Shown: in pieces, positions 45,990-57,700 of the stretch | Numbering within the stretch: position 1 is the stretch's first letter | Layout of the letters: the number at the start of each line of letters is the position of its first letter | Origin: Gymnopilus junonius | Lineage: Eukaryota > Basidiomycota > Agaricomycetes > Agaricales > Galerinaceae | Direction of reading: 5' to 3' | DNA: 64,000 nt | Assembly: GCA_015501075.1 (NCBI GenBank) | Contig: JADNYJ010000006.1 | Span: 310,001 to 374,000 of the forward strand | Made by a program: the position numbers and the translations under genes | The notes under the pieces: model-generated | Told to the model about the DNA's origin: nothing | The model's database searches: none | The model's input: only the letters and a program-made list of their open reading frames with translations

Positions 45990-48006
45990 TGCATGTCAAC
46001 TCGACTGACTGCGGTGTTATGGCTAATCGCAGAACCGTTGGTATCAGGGATCTATTGAAGTGACAGGTTCATTAAAAAGGTAAAGGACCTGATGGCAAAT
46101 TCCTGCATACATGGGTCATTGCACTTGAGCTTTGAGAGGTCAAGGGGGTTCCGTGGATATTATAGCGCTAGGTCGTGCAAGCAGAGATTGATGAGAGCTT
46201 GCTGGATACTTGCAGCAATCGCAAGGTAAGAGGTGATTTCGTGCAAGATGATCGTAATGAGTCAATATTTTCTCAGATCCGGCAACTAAAAAGTCACCGG
46301 AGTCAATTCGCTTCGGGTTGACTTCGCAAGGCGCGACTATTTAATCCCTTATAGTGGGAGTCTGCTATTTAAGGAGAATTGCCTCAGTGAATGGCAGCTT
46401 GGAGGCGTTGCAATGTACCCTGAAATCAGTGGCACTTCCTTCGAAGGTCTCCGGGGTGTCTCTTGATTCTCTAAACGTGGTTCAGGGGCTCCCGGAGATC
46501 CAGAGTATGCACTGATGTCGGCTTAAAGATTTGTTAAAGATATTACAAGTCGTTATCAAACACCAAACAAAAAGTAGCTAAGGACTTAGAACGGCTTGGA
46601 ATGGAGTACCTCTTATTTATTTGAAAACGGGGCCCGAAGGCTAGTGACATGGCGTCCAATTAAATTTTAATACATGCAATTGCCAACATGCACTATACTT
46701 ATTAGATAATTGTAATTTGGCCTCCAAATCGGAGACATTTTCAGATTCGGCATCGGAAAATATTCCATCCTATCTGGCTGAAAAATGCTGCAATTTACAG
46801 CCAAAAAATTGACTTGAATAAATTCTTAAGTAACTGGCCTGGGTTTATGACCCGGCAATGGACAGGGCTGCACATTGCAACTTGCAAGCATATGTATGCT
46901 TGTGCCGTGAGCTTCAAATGCACTGATATGTGACAATTTAATAACAAGTCATTCAAATTTGTATGTCTGAGGTGATTCGAAGGACATTTAGAAACCGAGC
47001 TCCATGTACGTTGTCTGAACATTCAGACTGATGATTGACGGGACTTTTCATTCTCAAAAAAATCCAATCCGACGTTCAAGTTATTTTCCCACTACCAAGT
47101 CATGAAACAAGTAGCTAAAACATGGGTCCCAACTCTTATCGTTTATATTCAGCAATGCATGAAGGATAACGCTTTAAACATATAGACGTAAGAAGTCCCT
47201 CACCCCTTATTCCAAAAACGAACCGGCTGTACTAAAAGTAATCGCCTAAATAACAATAGTCTCGGGTTCAGATTCCAGAAGGTCAGCAGATACCTCAGAT
47301 GTCAAGCTCTAAAGAAGTGCTTAAATAAATCATCCAGCTTGATTCCCCCGTTGCGCTTGACAGTTCCAAACGTTGAAGTAAATCCATAAGTTTATGGCCG
47401 CTTCAATTTGATTGGACTGGAGTCTTAAGTGAAGTAGAGGATTTGCAGGTGGGGCTCCCAAATGGGGGTAATGGCTACATTACACATATGTTACTTCGGG
47501 GTCGCTCTGCCAAATAAGTCCAAATGATTCGTTCACGAGACTTGATTGACCTTCTGGCTTGCTGCACTCGTAATCTCTTTCACCTCTGTTTGAATCCTAC
47601 TATCACAAATCTAATACCTTGGGTTAGCAAAATTTTAAATCACATCAAGAATATGAACGCCAGTGCTGAAAGAGGCTCGGAGATCCCTAGACCGCCCACT
47701 GAGCATTCTTACGTCGTCGCCATTGGTACTACTAGCTCATAAGTTATACCTGGTTAACCCCATCAATTTATCCTCACCCGAAGATACAATGTATCGTAAG
47801 ACCTGATTTCTCAATTTTGGCTATTCCAGCTAATTATTTCTTTCGAATTGTTGGTCACGAGGCTACGAATTCGGAATAGCAGTCGCTGCAGTCACATGGG
47901 CTACCTCTGAACTCGGAATGGGTTTGGAATTTAAGTACCATATGCTGCCTAGGATTGTCTGCTTCCTGGCCTCTATTCATCATCCGAGCCTTCTTATCGC
48001 GCGTTC
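45990..48006. other. 2-kb intergenic region
   Basis: AT-rich DNA between two divergently placed genes (aminotransferase minus, galactokinase plus). Short frames such as 47524-47742 have no motif or splice context. No TATA box near the galactokinase start is obvious. Confidence 0.45.
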
Positions 48007-50130
48007 ATGATCGCTGAACAACCCATACCGATCTACACGACCCTGAGCGAAGTTTTTGGGAGTGTGGAAGCATCCTTGCCCCATGCCGTGAGATGGAACA
48101 ATCTTGCTGAGGAATTTGAAAGGAGGTTTGGAAGAAAGCCTCAGTATATTGCAAGAGCCCCAGGTCGCGTCAAGTAAGCCTTTCGTCTGCCTTCACTGCG
48201 CTTGTGCTCACACGAGTGGTTCTAGTCTGATCGGTGCGCATATCTAGAGATTGTACAATGGTTGCTTTGTTAACCCTTCAAATTAGGTGAACACATAGAC
48301 TACGCACTGTTTGGAGTTCTTCCAGCCGCAATCGAACGTGATATCCTGATCGCATGCGCTCCTCGACTTCTAAACCCCTCTTCGCCGACAGCAGAGCTCG
48401 AAAATTCACCGGGAAGTGTGGTAGCCGAAAACACTCAATCCAAATACACCCGTCAAGTTTTCGCTCCTGCTATAAAGAATCCACAGGAAGTGAGCGATAA
48501 GGCCGCTCACGCCGAAAGTTGGCACCTCGAAATTAATCCCAAGGAGCTAAGATGGGAAAGCTACGTCAAGGCTGGTTACTACGTGAGTACGGCAGCAGCA
48601 ACGACTTGTTATGACCACTTACTGCAAGAGCAGGGAGTTTTGAATCACCACTTCTCTGGTGGACGAGAGTTGCCTGTTCCTGTTGATCTTTTGGTCACTG
48701 GCTCTGTCCCTGCTGGTTCAGGCCTTTCGTCAAGTGCCGCGATGGTTGTCGCAAGCACATTGGCTTTCTTGGCTGTAAATGGCAAGGTGATTCTTGATTT
48801 ATTTTGTCCTTCTTAATTCTCAACAAATTTGCGAAGCTGGAGAACGCCGATGACGAAGAAGTTCTAAACAAAGGTGGTCTGGTGCAATTGTCGATGAATA
48901 ATGAGAAACGGGTCGGTAAGTGAAGCTAACAAACTACGTCATTGTAGCCCCTAATGTCGGTCGTTTCATAGGTGTGAATAGCGGAGGGTGGGTGTTATCA
49001 CCGGTCGACCGCCACAATTCTCATGGTATTTTTTAAAGCATGGACCAAGCTGCTTCAGTAATGTCCGATCCATCTTCAGCATTATATATAGTATTCTATC
49101 CATCTCTGTCGGCCTCCGCTGTGCCCCTTCCCTCAAGCGCGGTCTTCGTTTGTGCCAATTCCCTTGTAGTTGCTGACAAGGTAGTCGGCGCGAAGCGTGG
49201 ATATAATCTGCGCGTTGTAGAGACTTTAGTGGCGGCTCGTATACTAGCCAATTCTTTGGGATTGGAGATTGGTCCCCAAGACAAAATAACCCTCCGGGAA
49301 GTCGTCTCCAAATACTCCGGAGAGATGGAAGGCGAGGATATGGGACCGAGTGACTTGGAAAAGGTTTTAGCAGTGTTAGAAGCGAAGCTAGACGTGTTGA
49401 AGCCGGAGCTGCCGGCAGATGGACAATTCGGGGTGACCATGGACGAAATGATAAAGATGTCTGGTCTATCGAAAGATATTTTTGACGAAGTATACCTCTC
49501 ATGGGTCGATGGTGAGTTGCGCAATTTATCCTGGACCGACCCTATCTAACGCAATTTCCTTTTACAGTTGAAGCGACTTATTTCCAGTTATTTAACCGCG
49601 TAAAGCATGTTCTCTCCGAGGCCCGACGAGTTTTACTCTTTAGGAAGACTTGTCTGGAGGCAGCTTCGTCTGCCGACTTGAACAACAAGTTCTTTTTAGA
49701 AGACCTCGGCCGTCTCATGAATGATTCCCAATCGAGTTGTTCCCAATTATATGAATGCTCCTGCCCTGAACTGGACCAGCTTACTCGCCTAGCTCGAGAA
49801 GCTGGAGCATACGGCAGCAGGCTAACGGGTGAGTACAAAGGCTGTCCTTTTTATTACCATGCTACCCATTTATGAACATGTTCTGCCACAAATATCAGGT
49901 GCAGGATGGGGTGGTTGCACTATTTCTCTAGTGCCTGAGAACAAAGTCGATGAATTTATCCGTAAAGTTAGAGAAACATACCCACCTTACAGAGGGCTGG
50001 AAGGAAATGCCTTGAGTGAAGTCATTTTTGCGACGAAGCCAGGACGCGGTGCTTGTGGTAAGCACGATTCTTCTGAGAGTTTAATAATTATCTCAATCTA
50101 TTTCTTTCAGTGCTAAAGCTCGAGAGCTAA
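48007..50130 (+). CDS. GAL1: galactokinase (GHMP kinase), 543 aa, ten exons with micro-exons
   Basis: Phosphorylates galactose to galactose-1-phosphate, first step of the Leloir pathway. Exons: 48007-48173, 48226-48233 (8 nt), 48287-48582, 48634-48786, 48837-48915, 48972-48987 (16 nt), 49039-49511, 49568-49828, 49899-50057, 50111-50130. Signature motifs are split by the small exons yet intact when joined: GRVNLIGEHIDY (residues 53-64), the GHMP loop GSVPAGSGLSSSAA (about 180-193), GVNSGGMDQAAS and the closing TGAGWGGCTISLV (from about 484). The length fits fungal Gal1 (about 520-540 aa). Intron 3 (51 nt) is in frame without a stop, so retention would add 17 residues between GYY and GVLNHHF. 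No GAL7/GAL10 neighbours in the window. Confidence 0.95.
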
Positions 50131-50503
50131 ACCTGATCATTACATTAACGTCAAGCTGGGCACTTGAAGGGATCTATGAGGGCTCTGACCTTGTATAACG
50201 ATACTCAATAACGAAATCTTATTCTCGACCACATGACTCGATTTTTTGTTTTGATCTTCTGCAACGGATTAACACGTTACATGACGACATGTTAGCTCGT
50301 CGAGTGTTTTCCTGTATGCTGCTACGAGGGAAGGTACGACCTCCTTCTCCCGCGAAGCTTTAAGTTTCACATGCCTCACATGTTATTTCCGTCAGACATC
50401 TCCATCCCCTCTGGTCCATCACCGCGTATAGACCTAAGTCCTAAGTCACACATACATCAGCTCCAAATACTATTGAATCTGAACACATCAAGAGAATTCT
50501 TGG

Positions 50504-51061
50504 ATGGAAATAATCCCTGAAAGCTCACCTGATCTTCGTTGCCGCCTAAGCGTCATGTTTCTGGAAAACTACGCTGGCCGACCCGCCTTTGAATCTGACA
50601 AACCTGACATACGGAGGCATATTGTGAAATATCTATATATTTGCGATACTTCGGACATAACTCTTCTTGTTCCTTACCTACAGATAATCCAGAGAGCTGT
50701 GTGTATTTTTGGAGACGAGCTAATCAGGCCTAGGTCGCCGCGGTGGCAGGGGGTCTTCCGTGGCATTGTTTGCTGCTCAGAGATTCAGAAGGACGCTGCA
50801 ATATGTAAAAAAGGAAACAAGCGCCCAAAGTACAGGATATGGCGATCCATTCCGCGAGATCAGCAATGTAAATTTAAGGGGCTTCTGATAACATTAGGTC
50901 TTAGTAGGGGCATAATGGCCCCCCCGCGGAGAACGTATCTAGTTCTCAATGGAATTCGCAAATGTCTTCGTGGAGTCAAGGTCATCGTCACTGGTCGAAA
51001 TCACTCGAAACATGGAGGAACCTTTTTTCGTGGCGTATGTATACAAGGGTTTTGGTTGTAA
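50504..51061 (+). CDS. doubtful open frame of 185 codons
   Basis: An uninterrupted frame from ATG at 50504 to TAA at 51059-51061. Composition is rich in Ile, Arg and Cys with no recognisable motif, and there is no sign of introns although neighbours have many. It may be chance or the relic of a mobile gene. It lies between galactokinase and the 3' end of PPS1. Confidence 0.22.
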   Translation: MEIIPESSPDLRCRLSVMFLENYAGRPAFESDKPDIRRHIVKYLYICDTSDITLLVPYLQIIQRAVCIFGDELIRPRSPRWQGVFRGIVCCSEIQKDAAICKKGNKRPKYRIWRSIPRDQQCKFKGLLITLGLSRGIMAPPRRTYLVLNGIRKCLRGVKVIVTGRNHSKHGGTFFRGVCIQGFWL

Positions 51062-51707
51062 TAAACTCCGATATATATCCATGGCAAGTTGACGTGGAGG
51101 GGACAAAGCGGAAGAGATGATAGCAACTCGACATATTTACTTTCAGATAGACGTATAATAGGCCGAAGGCTCGCTGGCGACAGAGCGGCTCGTCAACCAC
51201 TGGTCATTAGAAAGTTAGAAAGATGAACATGTACTTGCTGGACAGCTAGACAGTTACGGATTGGTTACGGTCCTGGAAAGGAATTGATATTATATACAGT
51301 GGTGACAACAAGTAGATGGCGACGGCAGTACCCAAAAAAATAATGTGCACAGGTAGAGGAAGACACAAATAATAGTCAAGACACAAAATAAAGAAATAGC
51401 ATAGCAAAACCAAGAAATACAGACAACACCTATAGCCTAAATTGTACAAACAAACAGAATGAATACAGACAAAAAAAGAATACGGTTCTAACTATACAAC
51501 AAAAGAAAAGGCTTTTATACATGAAACGGTGCATCATAAAAAGAAAATGAATACAACGAGCTTTGGCGGGGTGATGGTGACCGGAGGGAATACCGTCCTC
51601 GTAAAGGATGAGAGAAGTGGTGGTTTTGTGGCAACTCAAGCAAATTCGCGCGTAATGGTGATGAAGACGAAAAGGTGGGTAGGTTTGATAGCGACGACCC
51701 AGCTGAA
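51062..51707. other. 3' flank of PPS1
   Basis: A-rich on the plus strand (that is, T-rich 3' UTR of the minus-strand gene), with runs around 51320-51500. No gene seen. Confidence 0.45.
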
Positions 51708-54700
51708 CTAGTGGAGATATTTTTCATTCAGCGCATGAACTTCTTTGGCAAGGTAAGGCCACGTCAGTGTCCTCGCCAGTTCCTTCTTGAGTTTACGTTC
51801 GTCCCCGTTTGCCCGTTCCTTGGCAAGCTTGATTTCCCACCCGCAGAGGTTATACAACAACCGCATATTTGGCTGTATGAGCACAGACAAACGCCGTGAA
51901 CGCACTATCAAGTACGCGTCAACCAGCGGCAATTCGAGGTGCTTCATCACATAGGCAATCTAGAAGAGAAGAACGAGTCACGTCAATAGCCGAAGGATAA
52001 AATGGTAATGAACGCACGGTAACAGTGGCACTCCTTGATACCCCTACACGACAATGGACAAGGACCTGCCCGCCTTCCTGTCTCGCCTTGTCAATCCAAT
52101 CACATATTGGTTCGAGCTGTGGCTCGAGGGTATCAATACCATCATCACACACTCCCTTGATATCCAGCACCTTAATCCGACCTTCACGTTCCTCGATCCA
52201 CAGCGATCCATGCGCACCCGGGCCCTTTCCTGGCACAAAATGCGGGCCGGAAGAAGAGCCTGGAGGACGATAATTTGAAGCCCCAGACCCCAAGTGAAAT
52301 GACACGTGATGGGGAGGCGGGACCAGAGCACATTCACCGACCGACACAACATGGGTGATACCGAGTGCATGTAGCATGTATACGTTGGAAGCATGGTTCC
52401 TGCAAGGCAAGTTCCGTCAATGACATGTTATACGACCAGAAAAAAAAAGAAGAACACGTACAAGTTCCCCAAGTATAAGAACGGCAGCACTCTACTCGGG
52501 AAACTACCATCGAACCTAGGATCATTGAACCAAGACTGATGATCGCCTCCAAACAAACTGGGTAACCATGGACTCGTGCTCGCTCTCGGACGACCTTTCG
52601 TCATCGTACCACCAGCCATACCCATCGGTTGCTGAGGCTGGGGATGCTGAGGTGTGAAGATTCCATTAACGCTAACACCACCGAGGTCTGCGAGATGCTG
52701 GACCTGCCCAGACGTCGGGAAAATATTTTGCTGGGTCGCAGTGCCGTGAGACGGCCCTGGCCAAGTGCCGCTTTGCGTAAGAGAGTGATGAGTATTATGA
52801 CTCTGGCCAATACGGGACGGAACGACCATCGGAGCTGGCATTGGTGCTGTTTGAACATGAGACCCCTGCATATACGGAGGGGGCCCATGAAACGACACCG
52901 ATTTGGCAGCAGGTCGGCCAGTGAAAGAGTTGTTGCGACCAGGAGAGGGCGGCCGAGCTGGCGAGGCGGCAGCAGCAGCAGGAGACTGTACCGAATGCGA
53001 TGACCCGAACACCCCTCCGACTCGCATAGGAGGCGAGCCTGATATAGGCGTAGGCGTAGCAGTCCGCTTCCCATTCGAATTAATGATGGTGTTTCCATGA
53101 GCTCCTCCCAAGTACGCCCCAGCAGTCATCTTCTCTCTTTCCCGCTCCCTTTCTCTTTCCTTCTCCTTTTCTCGCTCCCTCTCCTCTCTCAGCCTGGTTT
53201 CTACTCTCCTGAGAACGCCTAAATCGGATTGGTATACGAAGAAACTCCGTCTCTTCTCGACCTGCAGCTCTAAGTAAGCCTCTGGGAGCATGAGCGCTTT
53301 GATGGACATCAACAGGCATAACGCAGGCACAGATGACTCTGTATATCCGTCTGAGGAGTATAGCAGAACTTTGAGCGGTCTAGTGCGCGCTTGTACGGGT
53401 GTAGGTGGGTGTGCGAGATGGAATGATGGAGAGGTCGCAGACCGCATCCGAGTTGGATGAGGAGGAAGAGGCTCTGGTGGAGGTAGATGCTGTTGCTGCT
53501 CCTTATCCTTGCTGTCATGGTGGCTGGATCCACCGAAACCATGCATAAAAGAAGTAACAGAAGACCATCTCCTAGAAGTCGTCGCAGGCGCAGGCGGCGG
53601 ACTAGAACCAGCTGCATTTTTCTTGGGATCAACACCCTCAATCATCCTCAAGTTCTTCAGCTCTGTCTGCAAAGGAGCAAGGGGAGGAGGCTGCACCACC
53701 ACAGGCACAGGAAGAGGCATAGGCTGGATCCATTTTTCCAGGAATCTGATGACAGGCATGAGTGCCACCATCGTCGCCTGTGAATTGGAAGGAGAGCTGG
53801 GAAAGGGTAGATGAATAACTGCATTGGCGTGTGGAGGGGGACGAGGTGGAGCAGGCGGAGGAGGTCGAATCTGACTGCTGAGTAATTTTGCGTTGCTATC
53901 ATCAAGATCATTGACTCCGCTTGCCTCAGTCTCGCGGCGCACCCTCCTCTCCTCTTTTGCCATCCAAGCTTTTTCCCACCGCTCCCGCCACATCACATCC
54001 AACATGCCCAAATGCTCATCAGCAGCCCTCAGATGCGCTGTGGAAGGGAAGGGCGCAAGGTCGTGACACTCGACACATATGTCATATCCAAACCCTCTTC
54101 CAGGGTCATTGGTGGCGAGGTAATTAAATGGATCGTCCTCCGAAACACTGGCAGTGCTACCCTTGCTTGTGGGGCTGCTTTTTGCAGTTTTGGGCTTGGC
54201 CTTAAAACTGTCCTTTACATCTAGATCCTGCTGCACGACGTCGACCTCATCCAGCCCATACTCCTTCATCAATTCACCCACACCGCGCAGATGTCCTGTC
54301 AATGACTCCCAATCCCACCCAGCCTCATCAGCGTCCCTCGGCACATTTGCCGCATGTCTGAAATGGCTCGGCACATCAGGAGACAGAGGGACATCTCCAG
54401 AATTGCCCAGGAAGACTTGACCGACGCGGGGATCCCACATAAGAGGACCGACGCTCTCTGGGTCATCATAGGTCGTGGAGGAGGAAGTACGAGTTACTTT
54501 AGAGGCAGAGGCCAGTGTAGGAGCCGGAGTAGAGATTGAACGGTGTGCTGGTGGTAGATGAGAAGTCGAAGTCGAAGCAGGGGACGGAACAAATGCCGTT
54601 GATAAAAAAGAGGGTGCTGCAGACGGGAACGGGTACAAGCTAATAATCTCCGAAGCCTTGGTCAAATCGCGCATCTCTTCCCTCTCTCTGAGCGCGAAAT

Positions 54701-57700
54701 CGACAGTGTTGGGTATGAGATGTAATTCATCTTCGTCTTCGTCCTTGGCCTCGTCGTGGTCATGATCATGGCGCTGCCGTGGTCGCCCCTTTTTCTTTTC
54801 CGGAAGCAAAGTTGAAGAAGAAGACGAGGCATGATGTGGATCGACATCAACGTCCATCGCATCGCCCTGGTCCAAATCTATATCAGCAACCACGTCCATC
54901 ACTGCCTCCTCCTTCTGCCTCCTCTTCTGGGCCTCAGCTTCTTCAACGGCATCGAGCTCAATGAGATGACCATCTGGACCATCCGTATGAGCTCCGATAT
55001 CTATACCAATGCCCGATTCATCTGGACACCCTCCGCCCTGGCACGTCTTCTCCGTCGTCGTGCCTGACCCCGAGCACGCAGATCTGGCACCAGCAGGAGG
55101 CTGTCCACCAGGGACACCAGCACCGAAAATCTGCATCATCAAATGCGGCATCGTCTTCCTCATCTCTTCCTCCACCGCGTCGAGCACGAACACGTTGTAC
55201 CTCAAAAACTCCTTTCGCCTCCTCCGCCTCTCCTCTCTTTCTAGCCTCTCTTGATCATTAGTACGGTGGGTATCTTCGTTATTGTTAGGTGTATCATCAA
55301 GAGGTTCGTCATCGTCATCTTCATCTTCCTCACCGCCAAGCCCAGCAGCTTGAAGACGCTCCTGACGTTTTGCACGGATGGCCGCCCTGAAGCGACGGGC
55401 AAGAGAGATTGCAGCGGGTGTTGCACCAAAGGGTGAATAGACGACAACGTCGGAAAGGGTCGCATATATAGGCTGAGTGAGTAGGATAGGAAGTCAGCAA
55501 GGTTGTTGCAATGACGAGAGATAGAATTGAAGGAAGGCAAGGTAGTTGAAGGAATAAAAAACAAAGCAAAGGGGAACAAAGGAAGAGGAGGTTCAAAAAG
55601 CCTTCCGGCAGTCAAAAAGTCAAAGCTTCCACCACATTGCACCGGCACATGTCCGCCATTTAATCCTAGGAGTATCATTCAACCTTCGAGATACTCTTCA
55701 AAGAAAATAGAGACAAAGGAAACAAACAGATCACGACGAGGATATCAAGCATCGGAATCGAAATAGAAAGAAAAAAAAGAGGACAAAGTCAACATAAAAG
55801 GAAGGAAAGGGAAATAAATCCAAAAGAGCCACTAGGCACACTATCCATCCATCCTTCAGAGTTCTGGCATTTACTGATACATTCTCTCCAAAGCCACTAG
55901 CAGCAACACCATGAAAGGACGAGAATGAAGATGTTCCATATCCTTAGGATTGGATGGATATAGCCAGAACAGCAAGGGAGGTCCATCTAGTTCGCTCTGA
56001 TGGGCTAAGAAAGAGAAACAAAATGAAGTGACAGTACAGAAACGGAGCAGAAATAAAAAAAGAAGATTTCCGGGAATGTCAACTCGAGGGCGGCTCAGCC
56101 AGCCAGCCAAACAACCAGCCAGCCAACCATCCACCCGCTAACCCATCCGTCTATCCATACGAAGGCACAGTGACGACCGTCTTCACCCCCACTGCCAATG
56201 GTAGAACCACATTATCTTCCTTCTCGCCCAATGACTGTTCTTTTGTCCACCCTTCCCGCAGACGAATTTGAAAAAAAAGTGACCAGTAAGGGTAAATGTG
56301 GAAAGACACCCAGAGGACGGGATGGATATGGTGTGGTGTGATGAAATAGGATGGAAGGAAAAATGCTGCAATGACACCACATCGAGCGATCCAAGAAAGC
56401 AGCCAAGGAAGAAAAAGAAAAAAGAAATGCCAGCGACCAGAAAACCTTGGCAGGGAATAGCAAGAAAGGGAAAAAGGAAAAAAAAGCAGTCAAAAACACC
56501 AACCACACAAAAGTAAGAAAGCACCAAAGAAAACCAGATGGGAGAAGGAAGCAGATCCTGGTCCACCGCCGAACGAAGAGCAAAACCAGAAAGAAATAAA
56601 AAGGGACGAAAGGCAATGGATGAAGATGCATTATGACCGCCGCTCAACTGGAATAAAAGCGTAGGTGGGCCGGGGGCGGTATATCATGAATGCAAATTCA
56701 AGGCGGCAATATCATGCGGAAGAGAAAGTAAGAAACAGAGAAGGTAAAAATCTCCAGACTAAGCCATCGGTTAAGAGCAAAACAGGCGTCCGAGAAAGTA
56801 GAAAGAGGAAAGAGAAGAAAAGAACGCAAGGAATGGAATGCAAGAAATGAAAAAAAGGAGAGAAAAAGAAAGAAAAAAAGAAAAGGAAAAGAAAAAGAAA
56901 ACTTCTACTCACCACCTGAATCCCAAAATTCCTCAACGAAATACCCTCAGGTACACGCGCAGGCACGAACTCCCATCCTTTCTCATCGTCGTCGTTCACA
57001 TCGCTCACCACAACATCCCCCTTCTCCGCCCCACTCTTCATTTCCCCTTCCTTCTTCTCCTTCTCCTCTCCCCTCTGCCTCAAATCTTTCCCATTAGCAC
57101 CACGCTGACCCTGCTCCTGCGCTGCAACTGGAGCCTGAGCTTGAACATGACCAAAAGTAAGCCCAGACGCAGGTCCAAACACAGGAGGGGACGCCTTACC
57201 CGTCCCCGTCCCGGACCCATTACTTCCCGACGCAGACCCACTTCCAGACCCCAAACCCAAGTTCGTAGTGACAATCTGCAGCTGCAACTTGGCCCCTTTC
57301 GTCCGCCTCAACAGCTCTTTAGGGCGGAAGGTGGAGGTGAAGAGAGGAGGAGAAGCGGGGTTGGTGGGTGTTTTGCGTTTGGGTTGGTGGGGGTGCTGAT
57401 TGTGGTTGTGGTTTTGTGAGTGGTTGGGATAGTTTTGGGGGTGGTTGGGGTTGTGTGCGTGGTTGGAGTGCAAATTGGGGTGGGGAGGGTTTTGGTTTTG
57501 GACGGGCTGAGATGGCTCAAGTTCCTTAGCCTCAGTCTGAGCTTGAGCTTGAGATAGGCTAGACGACTTTTGAAGTTCCTCGTCAAGAGCACTGTTATCG
57601 TTATCATTATCCTCCGAGGGCGACCTCGAGCTCGGCTCAGTGATCGACATCGGCGACGAAGAGGAGGAAGACACGGATAAGCTGTTATCCAACTCCATGT

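Noticed and set aside
39097..50130. A metabolic gene cluster (kinase, aminotransferase, galactokinase)
   Set aside because: The genes lie on different strands with large gaps and no shared pathway. No biosynthetic core enzyme is present in the window.
50504..51061. 185-codon frame as a confident gene
   Set aside because: No motif, no introns and unusual composition; listed only as doubtful.
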